Shown piece by piece: positions 49,701-62,493 of a DNA stretch of 64,000 bases. Numbering within the stretch: position 1 is the first letter of the stretch; each line of letters begins with the position of its first letter. Source of the stretch: Podospora pseudocomata (Eukaryota; Ascomycota; Sordariomycetes; Sordariales; Podosporaceae); assembly GCF_035222375.1 (NCBI RefSeq), contig NW_026946363.1, positions 806,001 through 870,000 on the forward strand. Direction: 5' to 3'. A program made the translations under genes and the position numbers. A model generated the notes under the pieces. That model did no database searches, was not told the origin of the DNA, and was given only the letters and a program-made list of their open reading frames with translations.

Positions 49701-52700
49701 TCTTGACGTGCAGGTACCTTAAATATCCTGGCAGACTTGTCGATCGCACTCCGGATCTGTTTTGAGATTGCACTGTTTTGATCTCCAAAGTTGACATAAA
49801 CAGAAACGCCGTTCGTCGGCGTCATACGTTGCAGTCTTCGCCTTGTGGACTGGGAATGGATGAAGGTGTATCCATATGCATCCTCCAATTCTGGATTTGT
49901 AGTGCTGCAAAACAGGTCAACCTGTTGCCTTCTTGCCTCTTCCCAGAGTTGTGAAACGAAATCCTCAGTTGCCTCGTGAACCCAGACGCAGTGTCCCGCA
50001 GTCGAGTGAGAGAGTATAGCCTTGATAAGAAGCTGCCTCACTACATCTGTTAGCAGGCCTGCTGCGTGGCATGCCGTATCATCGTCGAGAATTGTGGGGA
50101 CAGCCATGTGCGAGTTGTCCACTTTGATGACAGAATTATTGAACCGTGACAATGCAAAAAACCATTGTCCACAGCTTTTTCCACGGCCAAGACAAATGTA
50201 GACTGGTTCCGGCGACTCTTGAGTTCGAAAGGCGCAGAGTGTAGAGTACTCCACAGTAAGCAACACCTTTTCATCTGGAATCTGGCCAGACAAAAGCTCA
50301 GGTCGTTGATGCAGCGCAAATGATCCGCTGCCATTGAGTGCGGGCACCAGTGACAATGGCACAGTCGGCGAGGACAGGTTCGTTTCAATGCCAATGGCCC
50401 TCCTTTCCGAGTTGAGCCGATCGTTCCTCTCCTGACTCAGCTTGATCCTCGGCAGCATTTCCATCCCATCTTGACCAACCCGAAACTCCGTCTCCTTACT
50501 CCACAGTACATCCTTTTGTTGACCCTCCCCGCCCCCAAGAAACACCATTCGCATAAAAGCCGAAGCAACCCACTGTGCAAACGCCACCGAGTTGCTCCCA
50601 GCTTCCCACCCCGAATCAACAAACTGCAACGGCCGATCCGGAAACTCCAACATCACCGACCTTGCAATCCCCAGCACCATCTGTGCATGAGGTTGCCGCC
50701 CATCATACGCACCACTCGTCACCCACAAGACATGCGTCGCCTTGCAGAGAACATTCTGCAGGCCTAAGAAGGTCTCGTTGCTGATTTCGCTCTTCGCAAA
50801 CACAGGCTCCACCAGCTCCGTTAGGCAAATGACCGCTGTATCCTTTGGAAACCCGTCGCTGAAACTTTCCAACCCCTCTGAACATACAGCAACGGTCTTC
50901 GCAGCTCCCGCAGTCAAAAGCGCTCTCCGAAGATGGTTCGCAACTTTTGTCACGGCCAAGTCGGCCCCGTTGCCAAGGATGAGGACCTCTTCCAGGGAAC
51001 CCCTGAGCGTTGCCCCGCCAACGTCTGACCAAAGCGGCTCCCTCAAAAACAACACCCTTTCATCAACCGCTTGACTGACCATCACCGAATAGGTGTAATA
51101 CTTGGGATCATCTTCCAAATCCCTCGCAACAACATCAACACCAGAGAACCCACTCTGCAGCAGGACATCATGCCATCTCGCCTCACTGATCAACGGCGAA
51201 AAAGGCCGAGCATCATCAGCGCCAAGCCACCAGCCTGAGAGGGTGCCAAAAATGAACTCGGTGTGTAACGCGTCACCGGCTGCGGTGTTCTCCAACAGGA
51301 GCAGGTAGCCCCCGGGACGTAGAAGCGTGCGGCAGTTCTTGAGTGTTTCGGTCAGCTTCGGTGTAGCGTGCAAAACGTTGGAAGCAACGATGACGTCGTA
51401 GGCACCCTCCTCGAAGCCTTGCTCCTTGACTGGATCGCGGCCAATATCCAGAGTGCGGAAAATCATGTTTCTTGAAGGATGACCTTCAACAAAACGCTCG
51501 TGGGCTTGTTCGAAGAAGCCGGAGGAGATGTCGGTGAAAGTATACGACGAAAACTTGTCTGAGATGCTCGATAGGATGGCATTGGTGGCGCTCCCTGTCC
51601 CAGCACCGATTTCGAGGAAGCGAAGGTGGGGATAGCGGTGGACGATTTGGGCGGCTGCTTTGGCGATTCGTCTGTTGGATTGCTTCAAGCCCAGACTACG
51701 CTGGTAATAATCTGTTAAGAGATTCTCTTGGAGAAGGAGCTGTAGGGAGTGCACGCGACCAGCAAGTATGTCGGGAAGTGCCTCACCAAGACGGATAATC
51801 GTGGTCAGATCCACTAGGCTTGGGTACTTCTTGGACCACTCTGTCATCATCCGCGGGTTGTCTTCAGCCCAGTCTTTCGACACTCGTGGATGGTAACTAG
51901 CTTCGACACGAGTCAAGACGTGGTTGACTGCCCAATTCCAGTAGTCAATCAGATGCGGGTGCGCTTGAGATACAGACTCTAAGGGCACACCCTCTCGGAG
52001 TTGGCGAAGATAAAAGTACGCCGCGCGGTTGACTATGTCTGTTGTAGTCTTGTATAACTCCATGTCATCTTCGACGGCATCACTGTCAATCCCCGCCATG
52101 ATATCTCGCATCCATGTGGTCTCTGAGAAGATGTTCCGGTCATCCTGGGCGTTGAACGAGCCGAATGGTGCACAGCAGAGACCTTCCATCTGAATCTCCG
52201 GATAATTATCCTCGGAGCTGAACACCTCCACATCGCAGGAGATTTCATTCGAGGACACCTTCCGGATGAAGCAGTCCGCAGATAGATAATCCTTGCTGGA
52301 CTTTTTCTCCAACAAACGAGCTAGATCAACACGGACGAGATCAATGGACCGCGGGAGGTAGGTCTTTGGCAACATTCCGTTCTGGGCCGAAAGAGCAGCC
52401 AGGAGACCATGAGAAGCGACATCCAGAATTGCAGGGTGCAAAAGCATCTGATCCTCACGCTCGACAGGTCGACCAAGCTTGACACAGGAATACCCTTTTG
52501 TTCGCTGGACCTCCTGGGCTAGGAAGTCGCCAGAGTATTGAAGTCCAGTCGAACGCAAGGATTTGTAAAAGAGATCTATGTCGACGGCATCCAGGTCGGT
52601 CAGTTGAAGCTCTCTCCGAGGCAATACAGCCTTTTCTGGGCCATGCTCGGATCTTGAGCGATCAATCGTGAGAACAACTCGGCAGGCGAAATTCCGGCGG

Positions 52701-55700
52701 GAGTCGTCAATGCCAACCTCGGCTTGAGCGTTGGCAAGTGCGCTACTGCACGAGAACTCAGCCAAGATTTGGGCTTGTTGATTGCCAGTGTCATGAATAT
52801 CTCCATCGACTCGCAACGTTGAGAAGACCTCAGTAGCCGTAGAATTGTGATCTTCCAGAGTGATAGCACGGTGGATTCTGAGGTCCTCCAACTCCACCAG
52901 TACGATTGACTTTTTGTCACCAACCAACGTGATTCCGGCATCCAACGCCATGGACACATAGCCTTGAGCAGGGAGAAGTACCTGACCTTGAAACTTGTGG
53001 CCACTGAGCCACTCAAGCTCGTCAAGCTTCAGTATGTTACGCCAGCGTCTCTCTTTCGGGTCACTGTCTTCGAGACGGGCCCCCAAGAGAGGATGAGGAC
53101 GCGTATTTCGGGTGCGGAAACTCTTCGACGCTCTGGATTCTCTCCAAAGGGGTTTGTCATGGTCCCAAGAATAATGGGGCAAATTCTTGCACACCTGGTA
53201 ATTCTGTTTAGACCACTTCTCTGGTCCAAGACAAGCCTTGGTGAACCCCTCAAAGTCAACCACAGGCCTGGCGCTTTGAATTCCTTGGGGAGAACTTGAG
53301 CTGAATTGTGTCCAGATAGATCCCAGCGTCTCCTGTATTGCTTCCAAATCGTCCGAACCCCTCTTTAGTGTCCCGCCATGAGTCAATTGGACACCCATGC
53401 TGGTGATTGTGTCTTGAGTCGGTCGCTTCAGGGCAGGATGTGGTCCAACTTCAACAGCCATAATCCTGTCAGACGCCATTCCCTCGGTGGCCTTCTCCAG
53501 GGCTTGGGAGAACAGCACCGGGTTCACCATATTGTCGATCCAATATTGGGAGGACAGGGAACTGACGTCCACGGGAGACTCTGGATAAACGCTCGAATAC
53601 CAGATTGTGCTGCTCGTTTTCGCTGTCGGCTTGATATCGCAACTGACCAAGAATCTCCGGTAATCAGGAACAAACTGCTTCATATGATGAGAATGATACG
53701 CAGTGTCGACGCGAAGACCTCTCGCAAAGACCCCATGTTCATTCGACAGCATGTTCAGCGCCTCATCAACAGCATCAAGGTCACCAGACAGGGTGACACT
53801 GGTTGCTGAGTTGCAGGCAGCGACACAAAGTCTGCCAGCGAATTGCGGGCGACCACAAAACATCTTGGCATCGTCAACAGTCATGTCGGCGGCCAACATG
53901 CCACCTTTCTTTGCCTTCTCGTTGATCCGGGAACAAGCCAGGCCGCGGTAATAGGCGATGCGAATGGCTTCGGTAGCGGTCAGATAACCCGCAGCGTAGG
54001 CAGCAGCGATTTCTCCAGATGAATGACCGGCAACTCGTTCAAAAGTAATACCTGCACTTCGAAGGAGGTTGACAAGACCAATCTGTACTGCTGTGCAGAG
54101 TGGTTGTGAGATCGAGGCCTCTTGCAACCGACTCTTGTCTGATGCCGCCCTCAACTCGACTTCCAGCGACCATGAAGGAGGATTCTCTGGCACAGTGCCT
54201 AAAGCATGCTCCAAATTCTGGATAGTTTCACGAAACAAGTGGCTCGATTCAAGCAAACCGGTTGACATGGTCGCCCACTGTGCTCCCTGTCCCGTGAAAA
54301 CTCCTAAAATTGGGAGAGACTGGCCAGTGACGACAATAGATTTGCTCCGCGGAAGGTCAAGAGACTTGGAACTCTTTGTGGACTGCAGCCAGGCACCCAC
54401 TTGTTGCATCAGGGTGACTTGCGTTCGGCCGGAGAAGGCCAGCTTGAAAGGCAGTTCTGACCGTCTATTCTGCAGTGTCCATAACAGGTGGCCGAGGTCA
54501 CCGTGGTGTTGTCCAAGGCCATCTTTCAGGACTGACAGGAACCTTGCTGCTGTTTCCATGAGAGACTGAGGTGAGTTCGCGGAGAGAAGCAGAGGACCGC
54601 ATGCCTCGCCATTTACATTCTCTTTTTCCCAGCTCTCAACAATGACATGACAATTGGTACCTCCAAAGCCAAAACTATTGATACTGGCACGGCGCGGAAC
54701 ACCCGGTGGAAGATCTGGCCATTTTTGCGGTGTGGTGGGTATTTCCAAGTGTTGAAAGAACGGTTCAACTGCAGGAGAAAGACGACTGAAATGGAGGTTT
54801 GGTGGAATGATCCCATGTTGCATGGACAGAGATGCTTTCAGTAACCCAGCAAGCCCAGCTGTGCCTTCGGTATGACCAACAACAGTCTTGATAGAGCCCA
54901 CAAGCAGTTTACCAGTGGCTGTCGAGTCATCCGGGAAGAAAGCAGTCTGGACTGCACGAGCTTCAATGGGGTCTCCAGCCGGCGTGCCCGTACCATGGGC
55001 TTCAAAGTACTGGCACCGATCCTGAGGGGAAAGGACATTCAAACCACACGCAGCGTAGGTGGATCGGATAAGATCGGCCTGTGAGGTAGCACTGGGCATA
55101 GTAATACCGGTGGTTCGGCCGTCTTGATTGACACCGGTTTGCCGTATAATGCATTCGATATGATCCCCGTCTCTGAGTGCTGCAGACAGGGGTTTCAACA
55201 GGACAGCTGCAACCCCATCCCCTCTTGCATATCCGTCGGCATTCGCATCCCACATTGCGCAACGTCCGTTGGGAGATAGCATACCGAGCTAAATACCACC
55301 ACCATCAGCATCATATCCACACCAGGAGGTAGTGTTTGGACTCACATTGGACTCAAAGATGAATTGCTCGGGCCCAAGCAGCAAATTCACGCCTGCCGCA
55401 ACGGCAATTTTGGACTCGCCAACGCGCAACGCTTGAACGGCGAGATGCAATGCAACAAGGCTGGAAGAGCAGGCTGTATCGATGGTGACGGATGGCCCGT
55501 TCCAGTCAAAGAAGTATGAGACACGGTTAGACATGATGCTCCTGGCCGTTCCAGTGGCTGTGTACTGAGGAGCACTTTCGACATTGCGGAGAACAACATC
55601 GTAGTAGTCGCCGTTTAGTTGACCAACGTAAACACCAGTCGAAGACCCTTTCAGTTGTGATATTGGATATCCAGCAGCTTCGAGAGATTCGTACACGACC

Positions 55701-56059
55701 TCGAGTAGGATCCGCTGCTGCGGGTCCATGGACTCAGCTTCTTCCCTGCGTATACCGAAGAAGCCATTGTCAAACAGCCGGGAATCTTCTTCGAGAAAAT
55801 ATGCCTTTTGTGTATTCGTAGTCTACAGAGCAAGGTTAGAGACCACATAGAGTTTGTACCACATCATAAGACTTACGCCATGATGCCGCGAATCCTGATG
55901 ATAAAATCCAGAGAGATTGAACCTTGATTCTGGAATCTGGGCTGAGATGTCATGGGGGTTGGACAAGAGATCCCACAGTCGTGAAGGGGAGGAAGCACCA
56001 CCAGGGAATCGGCAACCCGATCCAATAATGGCAATGGGCTCAGGAATTTGTGAAGCCAT
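43787..56059 (-). CDS. PKS-NRPS hybrid megasynthase
   Basis: Three exons on the minus strand, 55877-56059, 55346-55822 and 43787-55288, encode 4,053 residues. The start is [13 protein letters not shown]; an ATG five codons upstream at 56074 has a poorer context. Landmarks in order: KS (TACSSS Cys near 179, [15 protein letters not shown]), AT (GHSSGE near 640) and DH ([13 protein letters not shown] near 980, HPAILD). The C-methyltransferase (LEIGAGTGS near 1444) is followed by a degenerate ER-like segment without a nucleotide-binding glycine motif. KR (GLTGSVG near 2176, YNAAN) and ACP (LGLDSL near 2502) come next. The NRPS half has C (HHLIMDGAS near 2716), A ([11 protein letters not shown] near 3209, YGPAEG, YRTGDL), PCP (VGGNSLL near 3616) and R (LTGATGFLG near 3716, YAASKW near 3876). 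It should build a methylated reduced polyketide, join it to one amino acid and release it through R. The product is unknown. Confidence 0.95.
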
Positions 56060-56611
56060 ACTGAACACAGGCATAGGCCACTAGGTGTGCATGTAGGTAG
56101 GTCGTTCTGTCCTGCTCGATAGCCTCGGAAGCTTCGATCACTCCGTGGAGTCTGGCTGATGGTGGACGGCCTAAGAACGCGTGCAACATCATGTTCCTCG
56201 TAGATGTATACTGATGCTTGTATCTGGAATTCATCAGTCACTCAGTGTGAGTGCCTAGCCACCTAGGCAAAATTCCTATTCGGGAAGGAGATGCCGCCTT
56301 TCGTGACATCGTGTCAGAACATCAACGGCGAGTTCGCCTCAGTGGTGCAGAAACGGAAGTGATGACAGGCATCTCTGTCATCCATGGTAACTAGGGCTGA
56401 GGTGTATGGGTCTACTGAATACACCGAGTACCGCTCGATGGCATGCCGCAGTCCCGTCGCTCCTTCGGGACTTTGGTAACCTAGGCATTTCTACCGTTGG
56501 ATCTCGAGCATTTAAGAGGCGTTGGCTTGGTTGTTGAGTGGATTAGAAGCCCCCAAGCTCCCAAACCACACCACCTTTGAGAAAATCACCAATAGCGGAA
56601 ACCCGGGCATA
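56060..56611. promoter_or_regulatory. Shared divergent promoter of the PKS-NRPS and hydrolase genes
   Basis: This gap of about 550 bp separates the two start codons and should drive both genes. It contains several cctagg palindromes (near 56262 and 56481) whose meaning is unknown. No dedicated regulator gene for the cluster is present in the window. Confidence 0.5.
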
Positions 56612-57898
56612 ATGAAAAGTTTGGCACCCCAATTCACCGAATTCTTTCGCTTTGAACTACTTCGGATTCTCGGAACGGCACCCTTCCACGGCTGCGACGT
56701 AAGCGAGTGGGCAGAGGCGACGGAGTCAATCAAGCAAGATGACCCGGAAAGCTGGTATGGAGCGTGGACGCAGGCAGCAGAGAGAGTCGAAGTAATGGCG
56801 GAAGAAGCCATGAAGAACGGTGATCATCATGCGGCAAGATGGGCATTCCTGCGGGCGTGCAACTACCGACGAGCCAGCGAGTTCATGTTGCATGTGCAAC
56901 CCAGCGATCCCCGACTCCTCGCATCCTTGGTCAAGGCTTCCGACAATTTTCGACAGGCCAGCAAGTTACTGAATAGCCCTGTTGAAACATTGGAGATTCC
57001 CTTCGGCAATGGCTCGACGCTGCCGGGGTATCTATTCCTGCCAGCAGGAGGCACAAGGGCGGGTCACCGTGAGGAAAAGACGCCAATCCTGGTGGCAACC
57101 GGCGGTTTTGATTCAATCCAGGAAGAGCTCTTCTTCGGCATGGCTGACGGTGCTCGTGTACGGGGCTATGCTTGCGTCACTTTTGAAGGGCCGGGACAAG
57201 GAGTTGTGGCACGACGTGGTACTGACCGGCTCCTGCTGCGCCCCGACTGGGAGGTTGTAATCAAAGCCGTTCTCGATCACATCTTCCAATTAGCCGTTGC
57301 CAAGCCGCACCTCAACCTGGATCTGTCCCGCATCGCGTTGGTTGGCGCGTCGATGGGTGGGTATTTTGCTCTCAGGGGTGCAACCGACCCCCGCGTGTCC
57401 GCTGTCGTTTCGGTGGATGGGTTTTACGACCTCGGGGAGATGATGGCGTCCCGTACTCCTCGTTTCCTATGGCCTGAGAGCCTCGGTGACGGAATCTTCA
57501 ACTGGCTTCTCGGGTCAGCACAAAGGTGGTATTTTCAGACACGTTGGGAGTTCCAACATGCCATGCTTGCAACGGGCGCTACTACACCAGCCGAAGTGTA
57601 CCGGCAGTTGGCTCGCTATCATCTGCGCGGGCCTGAAGGGGGTCCGAGTGTCCTCGATCGGATCAAGTGCCCGGCCCTGATTACCGGTTCGAGGGACACG
57701 CTGTATTGGTCGTTGGAGGAGAGCACGTACAGGATCGTGCGGGAGCTGACGAGCCTCGAGGAGGGGAAGGACAAGAAGGTGTGGATTCCAACGGGTTGGG
57801 GACAGGGCTCGCTGCAGGCCAAAGTCGGAGCCTTTTCCCACTTTCATCACAACATGTTTTCGTGGTTGGACGACGTGTTCGGGATTGGCGCTGAGTAG
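56612..57898 (+). CDS. Alpha/beta hydrolase, Fus2/PsoB-like tailoring enzyme
   Basis: An intronless frame of 428 residues. The frame is open 30 codons further upstream, but the first ATG is at 56612. Seen: an N-terminal helical cap (about 130 residues, ARWAFLRACNYRRASEFML), a beta-sheet entry PILVATGGFDSIQEELFF, FEGPGQGVVARRG, and the nucleophile elbow GASMGG with Ser at residue 247. The acid lies in ITGSRDTLYW and the His in AFSHFHHNMF. This is the DUF1100/FrsA-like group. Homologues sit beside PKS-NRPS genes in the fusarin (Fus2), pseurotin (PsoB) and cytochalasan clusters, where they act on the released amino-acyl polyketide, for example in lactam formation. Divergent transcription from the PKS-NRPS supports the same role. 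No signal peptide is present. Confidence 0.88.
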   Translation: MKSLAPQFTEFFRFELLRILGTAPFHGCDVSEWAEATESIKQDDPESWYGAWTQAAERVEVMAEEAMKNGDHHAARWAFLRACNYRRASEFMLHVQPSDPRLLASLVKASDNFRQASKLLNSPVETLEIPFGNGSTLPGYLFLPAGGTRAGHREEKTPILVATGGFDSIQEELFFGMADGARVRGYACVTFEGPGQGVVARRGTDRLLLRPDWEVVIKAVLDHIFQLAVAKPHLNLDLSRIALVGASMGGYFALRGATDPRVSAVVSVDGFYDLGEMMASRTPRFLWPESLGDGIFNWLLGSAQRWYFQTRWEFQHAMLATGATTPAEVYRQLARYHLRGPEGGPSVLDRIKCPALITGSRDTLYWSLEESTYRIVRELTSLEEGKDKKVWIPTGWGQGSLQAKVGAFSHFHHNMFSWLDDVFGIGAE

Positions 57899-58518
57899 CA
57901 GTCGTCGGAGCCCGAGGGTATCATGGAAGGATCTGAATGGAGTGGAGTTTGTCTTAGTTTTGTCTTGGAAACGATGGTTTAACCATCATGGCACCATGGT
58001 TGAACAACGAGCAAGAGCGAAAACGAAGGCGACGGTGACAGCTTAGGGTCAGACTCCGGGACAGGAGATGAAGGCACCAAAGAGGAAAGTGACATTGGTA
58101 GCTCGTAAGGCTGTTAGCGTTAGATTCCGCCAAGTGGTGGCGTCCGGGGATGTACGTCGCGCTGTTGCGCTGCCCGTTTGACAGTGCCGCAGCAGGTAAT
58201 ATACTTTTGTGGACCTCTCTATGCCGCCCACATGGAAAGCCTTCTTTCTCGTCAGTTGGGCGGTAATTGTTTCAATGATACCTGGAAGTTATCTGATGCT
58301 GCCATAGCTGCATCGATTGGAATATGGCTGGAGATCAGCACAACCAGGGAGTGCAAAGGTTTAGGGGTAGCCGTACTGTACTTTTTCCAGCCTGGTCTTA
58401 TCACCAAGCATCCCACCTTCGTTCTCTCCTCAAAGGTGCTTTCTCCTGCCAGAGCCGTTGACTTCCAGGTTCGTGCACCTGAACACCTGGGTTCTCTGCT
58501 CCACCCATCCTGCCCGCC
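57899..58518. other. Intergenic gap
   Basis: This 620-bp gap lies between the hydrolase and the MFS exporter, both on the plus strand. It holds the 3' flank of the first and the promoter of the second. No gene is seen. Confidence 0.5.
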
Positions 58519-60411
58519 ATGGACGCCACGACAGAGTGCAAAACGCAAAGTCATGATCCAACTATCGAGCCAGTCCCAACGGACGGGCAAACGGGAGGTC
58601 GATATGGCTGGCGTTTCAGTGTAAGTTTCGATGTTCTCGAGGTTTAGACCTACCTGGTACAGTTTGCTGACTCTCGTTGGCGCACTCAGGCAATTCTCGT
58701 CGCCCTATCTCTGACTTCGATCCTCGCCGGCCTCGAAATCGGATGCATCGCCACTGCTATGCCCACGATTGTCAAGGCTCTTGGCACTGGAGATGAAAGT
58801 GAGACTATCTACGTCTGGGTTGCCAATGCCTACTTCCTCACCATGACGGCTTTCCAGGTGTGTTTCTTGCCCCTTCGTTTGGTGCCAGCCGGCGGGACTG
58901 GTAACACGGACGACAAAAGCATGACGCTGACTTGCTTTCTCGCATTGATATAGCCTCTCTACGGTCAGGCTGCCAATATCTTTGGCCGGAGAACCATGAC
59001 AGTGCTAGCCGTTGTATTCTTCGCCATCGGATCTGCGATCTCTGGCGCTGCTAGTAGCATGCCCATGCTCGTAGCCGGGAGAGCTATTATGGGCGTTGGT
59101 GGTGGCGGCATTCTCGTCATGATCGAGATCATCATCTGCGATCTCTGCCCCCAGCGCGACAGGCCCAAATATCTGGGAATAGTGATGAGCATCTTTGGTC
59201 TGGCCATGTGCGTTGGTCCACTGATCGGCGGTGGTCTGGCAGAGCATGCGAGCTGGAGATGGATCTTCTATCTCAACCTTCCCGTTGCTGCTGTCTCCCT
59301 CGTCCCACTGTTGCTTTTTCTGCGCGTCAAGTACAAGAGGGACGCGATTGGAAAGATGCTCGCGCGGGTAGACTGGGGAGGAAATACCCTTTTCGCAGCA
59401 GCTGTCACGTCCATTCTAGTGGCGCTTACCTGGGGAGGGACAGAACACGCTTGGTCGGCATGGCAGACACTTGTTCCGCTATTCCTCGGAATTGCAGGTC
59501 TAGGCCTCTTTCTCTGGCTTGAGTCAACAACACTCATTGAGCAACCAACAATGCCTCTCCGACTCTTCGCCAACCGCACCTCTTCGGGAGCATTCGGTCT
59601 TACCTTTGTCGCTTCCATCCTGACCTATTGGATGGCGTACTGGCTACCTATCTACTTTCAAGCTGTCAAAGAAGATTCCCCAACACAGTCTGGAATCTCT
59701 ACGTTACCTGTGTCGATGATCATGATCCCCTTCTCGATTCTTGCAGGAGGCGGCGTGACAGTACTCGGAAAGTTCCGCCCATTCCAATTCGCAGGCATCT
59801 CTTTGATGACCATAGCCATGGGCCTGTTCTCTCTTCTGGACATCGAATCGTCAAAGGGACATTGGGTCGGCTTCCAGGTTGTTGCTGCTGCCGGCGGCGG
59901 CTTGCTGCTAACCTGCACACTCCCTGCCGTCCAAGCACCACTTCCCGAAGCTGATGTTGCCATTGCCACAGCAACTTGGGGGTTCTTGCGAAGCTTCGGT
60001 GGCATCTGGGGCATCGCCATCCCAACTGCCATTTTCAACTCGCATGTAAACACCTTGCTCGATCAAGGCCGAGTGAGCGAAGAGGCTGTTGTCAACGCCT
60101 TGCGAAATGGCGGCGCATATGCCTTGGCTTCGGTGGGTTTCATCCAGTCTATTCCACCTGATATCAAACAGCAGGTCAAGACGGTCTACGTAGAAAGCTT
60201 GCGGCTCGTGTGGCAAGTTGCTATCGGATTTGGCGTCCTTGGCTTTCTCATCACAATCATCATCAAGGAGGTCAAGCTGCGGGAGGATCTTGAGACTGAT
60301 TTTGGACTCGTCGACGGAGCCAATAACAGTTCCAGCTCAGAGGTGGCTGCAGAAAGCGGGAGAGGCGTTGTGAAAAGTAAGGCCGAAAAGTCCGTGACCG
60401 GCACAGCATAA
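58519..60411 (+). CDS. MFS exporter, DHA (drug:H+ antiporter) type
   Basis: Three exons, 58519-58620, 58690-58857 and 58954-60411, give 575 residues. A 34-residue polar N terminus precedes the membrane segments. Family features: LEIGCIATAMPTIVKALG in helix 1, VWVANAYFLTMTAFQPLYGQ across the second junction, GRRTMTVLA (motif A), GRAIMGVGGGGILVMIEIII and CDLCPQRDRPKYLG. GPLIGGGLAEHASWRWIFYLNLP corresponds to motif C and the following loop. About fourteen hydrophobic segments suggest DHA2 (14-TMS). As part of the PKS-NRPS cluster it probably exports the product or gives self-protection. Confidence 0.9.
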
Positions 60412-60865
60412 TAGACGGTGGCCTGTGCCGGATGGATCTGGTGAATCGGTTTCCGAAAGGTTACTTGAGTTGGTTCGGTGTTGGAGAGGACTCCGTTCCG
60501 TGGGGCCGGATGGAGGTGTGTATGCGGCGCAGCTTTCACCCGTGTATAATTGTAACGCAACTTCTGCCTTGTTACCTCTGCTTTCTTGGATCAGCCAACC
60601 TCTATGCACACTGGAAACGACCTGCCTGTTTGGTCTATCCCAGCGGCGGGAATGGCGGACAATTAGGTACACATGGCTCTGGGTACGTTGAAACGCAGCG
60701 GCGTGGCACTGAATTAGCAGCACCACAAAGGATGCACGGGCACGGCGCATACGGTCACACTGGTTGGATAAAGTCCCGAGGCAGCAAAGGCCAAAGGTCG
60801 ACTGCTTCGAGTCAACTCGCCCTCATTCTTGCTGTATCACTTATCCCTCCCGAAAGCTCAACACC
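60412..60865. other. Intergenic gap
   Basis: It lies between the exporter and the EthD gene, contains the promoter of the latter, and shows no gene. Confidence 0.5.
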
Positions 60866-61370
60866 ATGGCCGACCAAGCTGCCGCACTGCCTCAGCCGCC
60901 TACTCAGCTCATCAAGTTCAGTGTTTACCTCTACAAGAAAGAGGATATTGACTATGATGAGTTTCTCAACTGGGTAACCAAGGAGTACCCCTCCAAGGCA
61001 GCCCCCATCATGAAAAGACACGGTATTGTGCAATGGACACAGGTCAGCGTCCTTGACAAAGACGAACATCTGAGAATCTCCGGGCTTACACTCTACAAAA
61101 CAGACCGTGACCCCTCCGCATTTCCGGACCCCCTTCCGCGCTGCTCTTCAGCACATGGGAAGGGACAAGTGGACGGTCCCCGACTACGATGTGGTCATGT
61201 CGTATTGGATCCCCACCCCCGATACCATGCAGGCTCTGACCCAGGACCCTGAGTGGATCGAACTGGAGACCAAGGAAGCAATGCCGCGGGCTAACATGAC
61301 AGTTGGTCACTTTGAGATAGGGCATGAGATCGTCCAGTTCGGTGAAGTACGGTCTCAGGGAACTGCTTAG
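60866..61370 (+). CDS. EthD-domain protein of the secondary-metabolite cluster
   Basis: Two exons, 60866-61042 and 61104-61370, give 147 residues. The 61-nt intron (gtcagc...aacag) joins HGIVQWTQ to TVTPPHFRTPFR. The result is a single EthD/dimeric alpha-beta-barrel domain: FSVYLYKKEDIDYDEFLNWV at the N terminus, KRHGIVQWTQ, DYDVVMSYW, and DTMQALTQDPEWIELETKEA near the end. Reading through the intron would truncate the barrel. Fungal EthD proteins are frequent in polyketide clusters, where some act as cyclases, dehydratases or decarboxylases. It follows the exporter by 450 bp on the same strand and is the last likely member of the cluster. Confidence 0.85.
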
Positions 61371-62493
61371 ATCAAATAGATGTATACCTGTAAAATACCA
61401 GGGTGTATCTAGCTCAAGAAGAACTGAATTGAAAATGAGGCCGCTTTCTCCAGTTTGGTATCACGTCATACTCAGACTCTCAGCAGTTACCTACCAAAAT
61501 CTAGAAAGAAATATGATTGAAGTGGAACCACATCAATCCTTCAATGTCACAGTTTGATTCTGGGCAACATTTGCACCCGCACCAATCTCATCCCACATGG
61601 CAACGAGTTTTCGAGTTGTTGACTTTGCTGCCTTGAGCCTTAAAGATGGGGCATTCGTATTTCCCTCGGTCTCAGCTTTCTTCAAGACATCCCGGTCGTT
61701 CACACCCCCTTCAGGTAGGTGTCATTATATATGCGCCTGTGCCATAACGGTGCGTATCTAGCTGACTTCGCCTCACACGGGTGTCTATCGCAAACAGTTA
61801 CCGCCCGGCTATAGACAAGTTCCAAACACTACCACGTTAAATCCGAGTTTCTCGGCAGCTGAACAAAACGGGTGGTTCTCCCGTGTCGGGTTGCGGTGAA
61901 ATAGATTGCGATGGGACCCTTCTGTTATAAGCCGTAGTGTTACTCACACATCCCTCCCTACAGGTTGCTTCGCCACGAGTTCTGGGCGTAAGGCACAGCA
62001 TTCGGTAATTGCTTGCTGCTATTATTCCCCTCTCAGATTCTTGGCCATAATGGCTTGAACGATGCTTAGGTACCTCTAAATAGCACACACTTTAGTCGGC
62101 AGGTTTATGCTTTCCAGAAGGGAACTTTCTGCGGCAATGTAAGTGGGTGGTCAAGTAGGCAGCATGAGACTGAGGAAGAGGCACAGCACTCAAGTCACAG
62201 AAGTGTGTGAGGCGAGTTCGAGAGATGGAATGAACTGCAGATTTCGAACCATGATTAGTATCATGGTAGTTGGATTTGTACTGCATACCCAGCCCCCACA
62301 CAGATCTGTTAATGTATAATGTGGCTTGCTTACCCTTGAATTCCTCCGATTGTCTACCGCAACAGCCCTACCTCCCACGTGGATTTCTGGCAGACCTCAG
62401 CCCTCACTATTCTCCTGGTCATTGGTACTCTTCCGTTCACTTGCACTGGTCAATCACCCCGTCGCCCACCGGTGACGCTCGTACTCCTTGACC
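61371..62493. other. Intergenic interval, probable cluster boundary
   Basis: About 1.1 kb with only short unsupported frames. It separates the EthD gene from the receptor gene. Confidence 0.5.
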
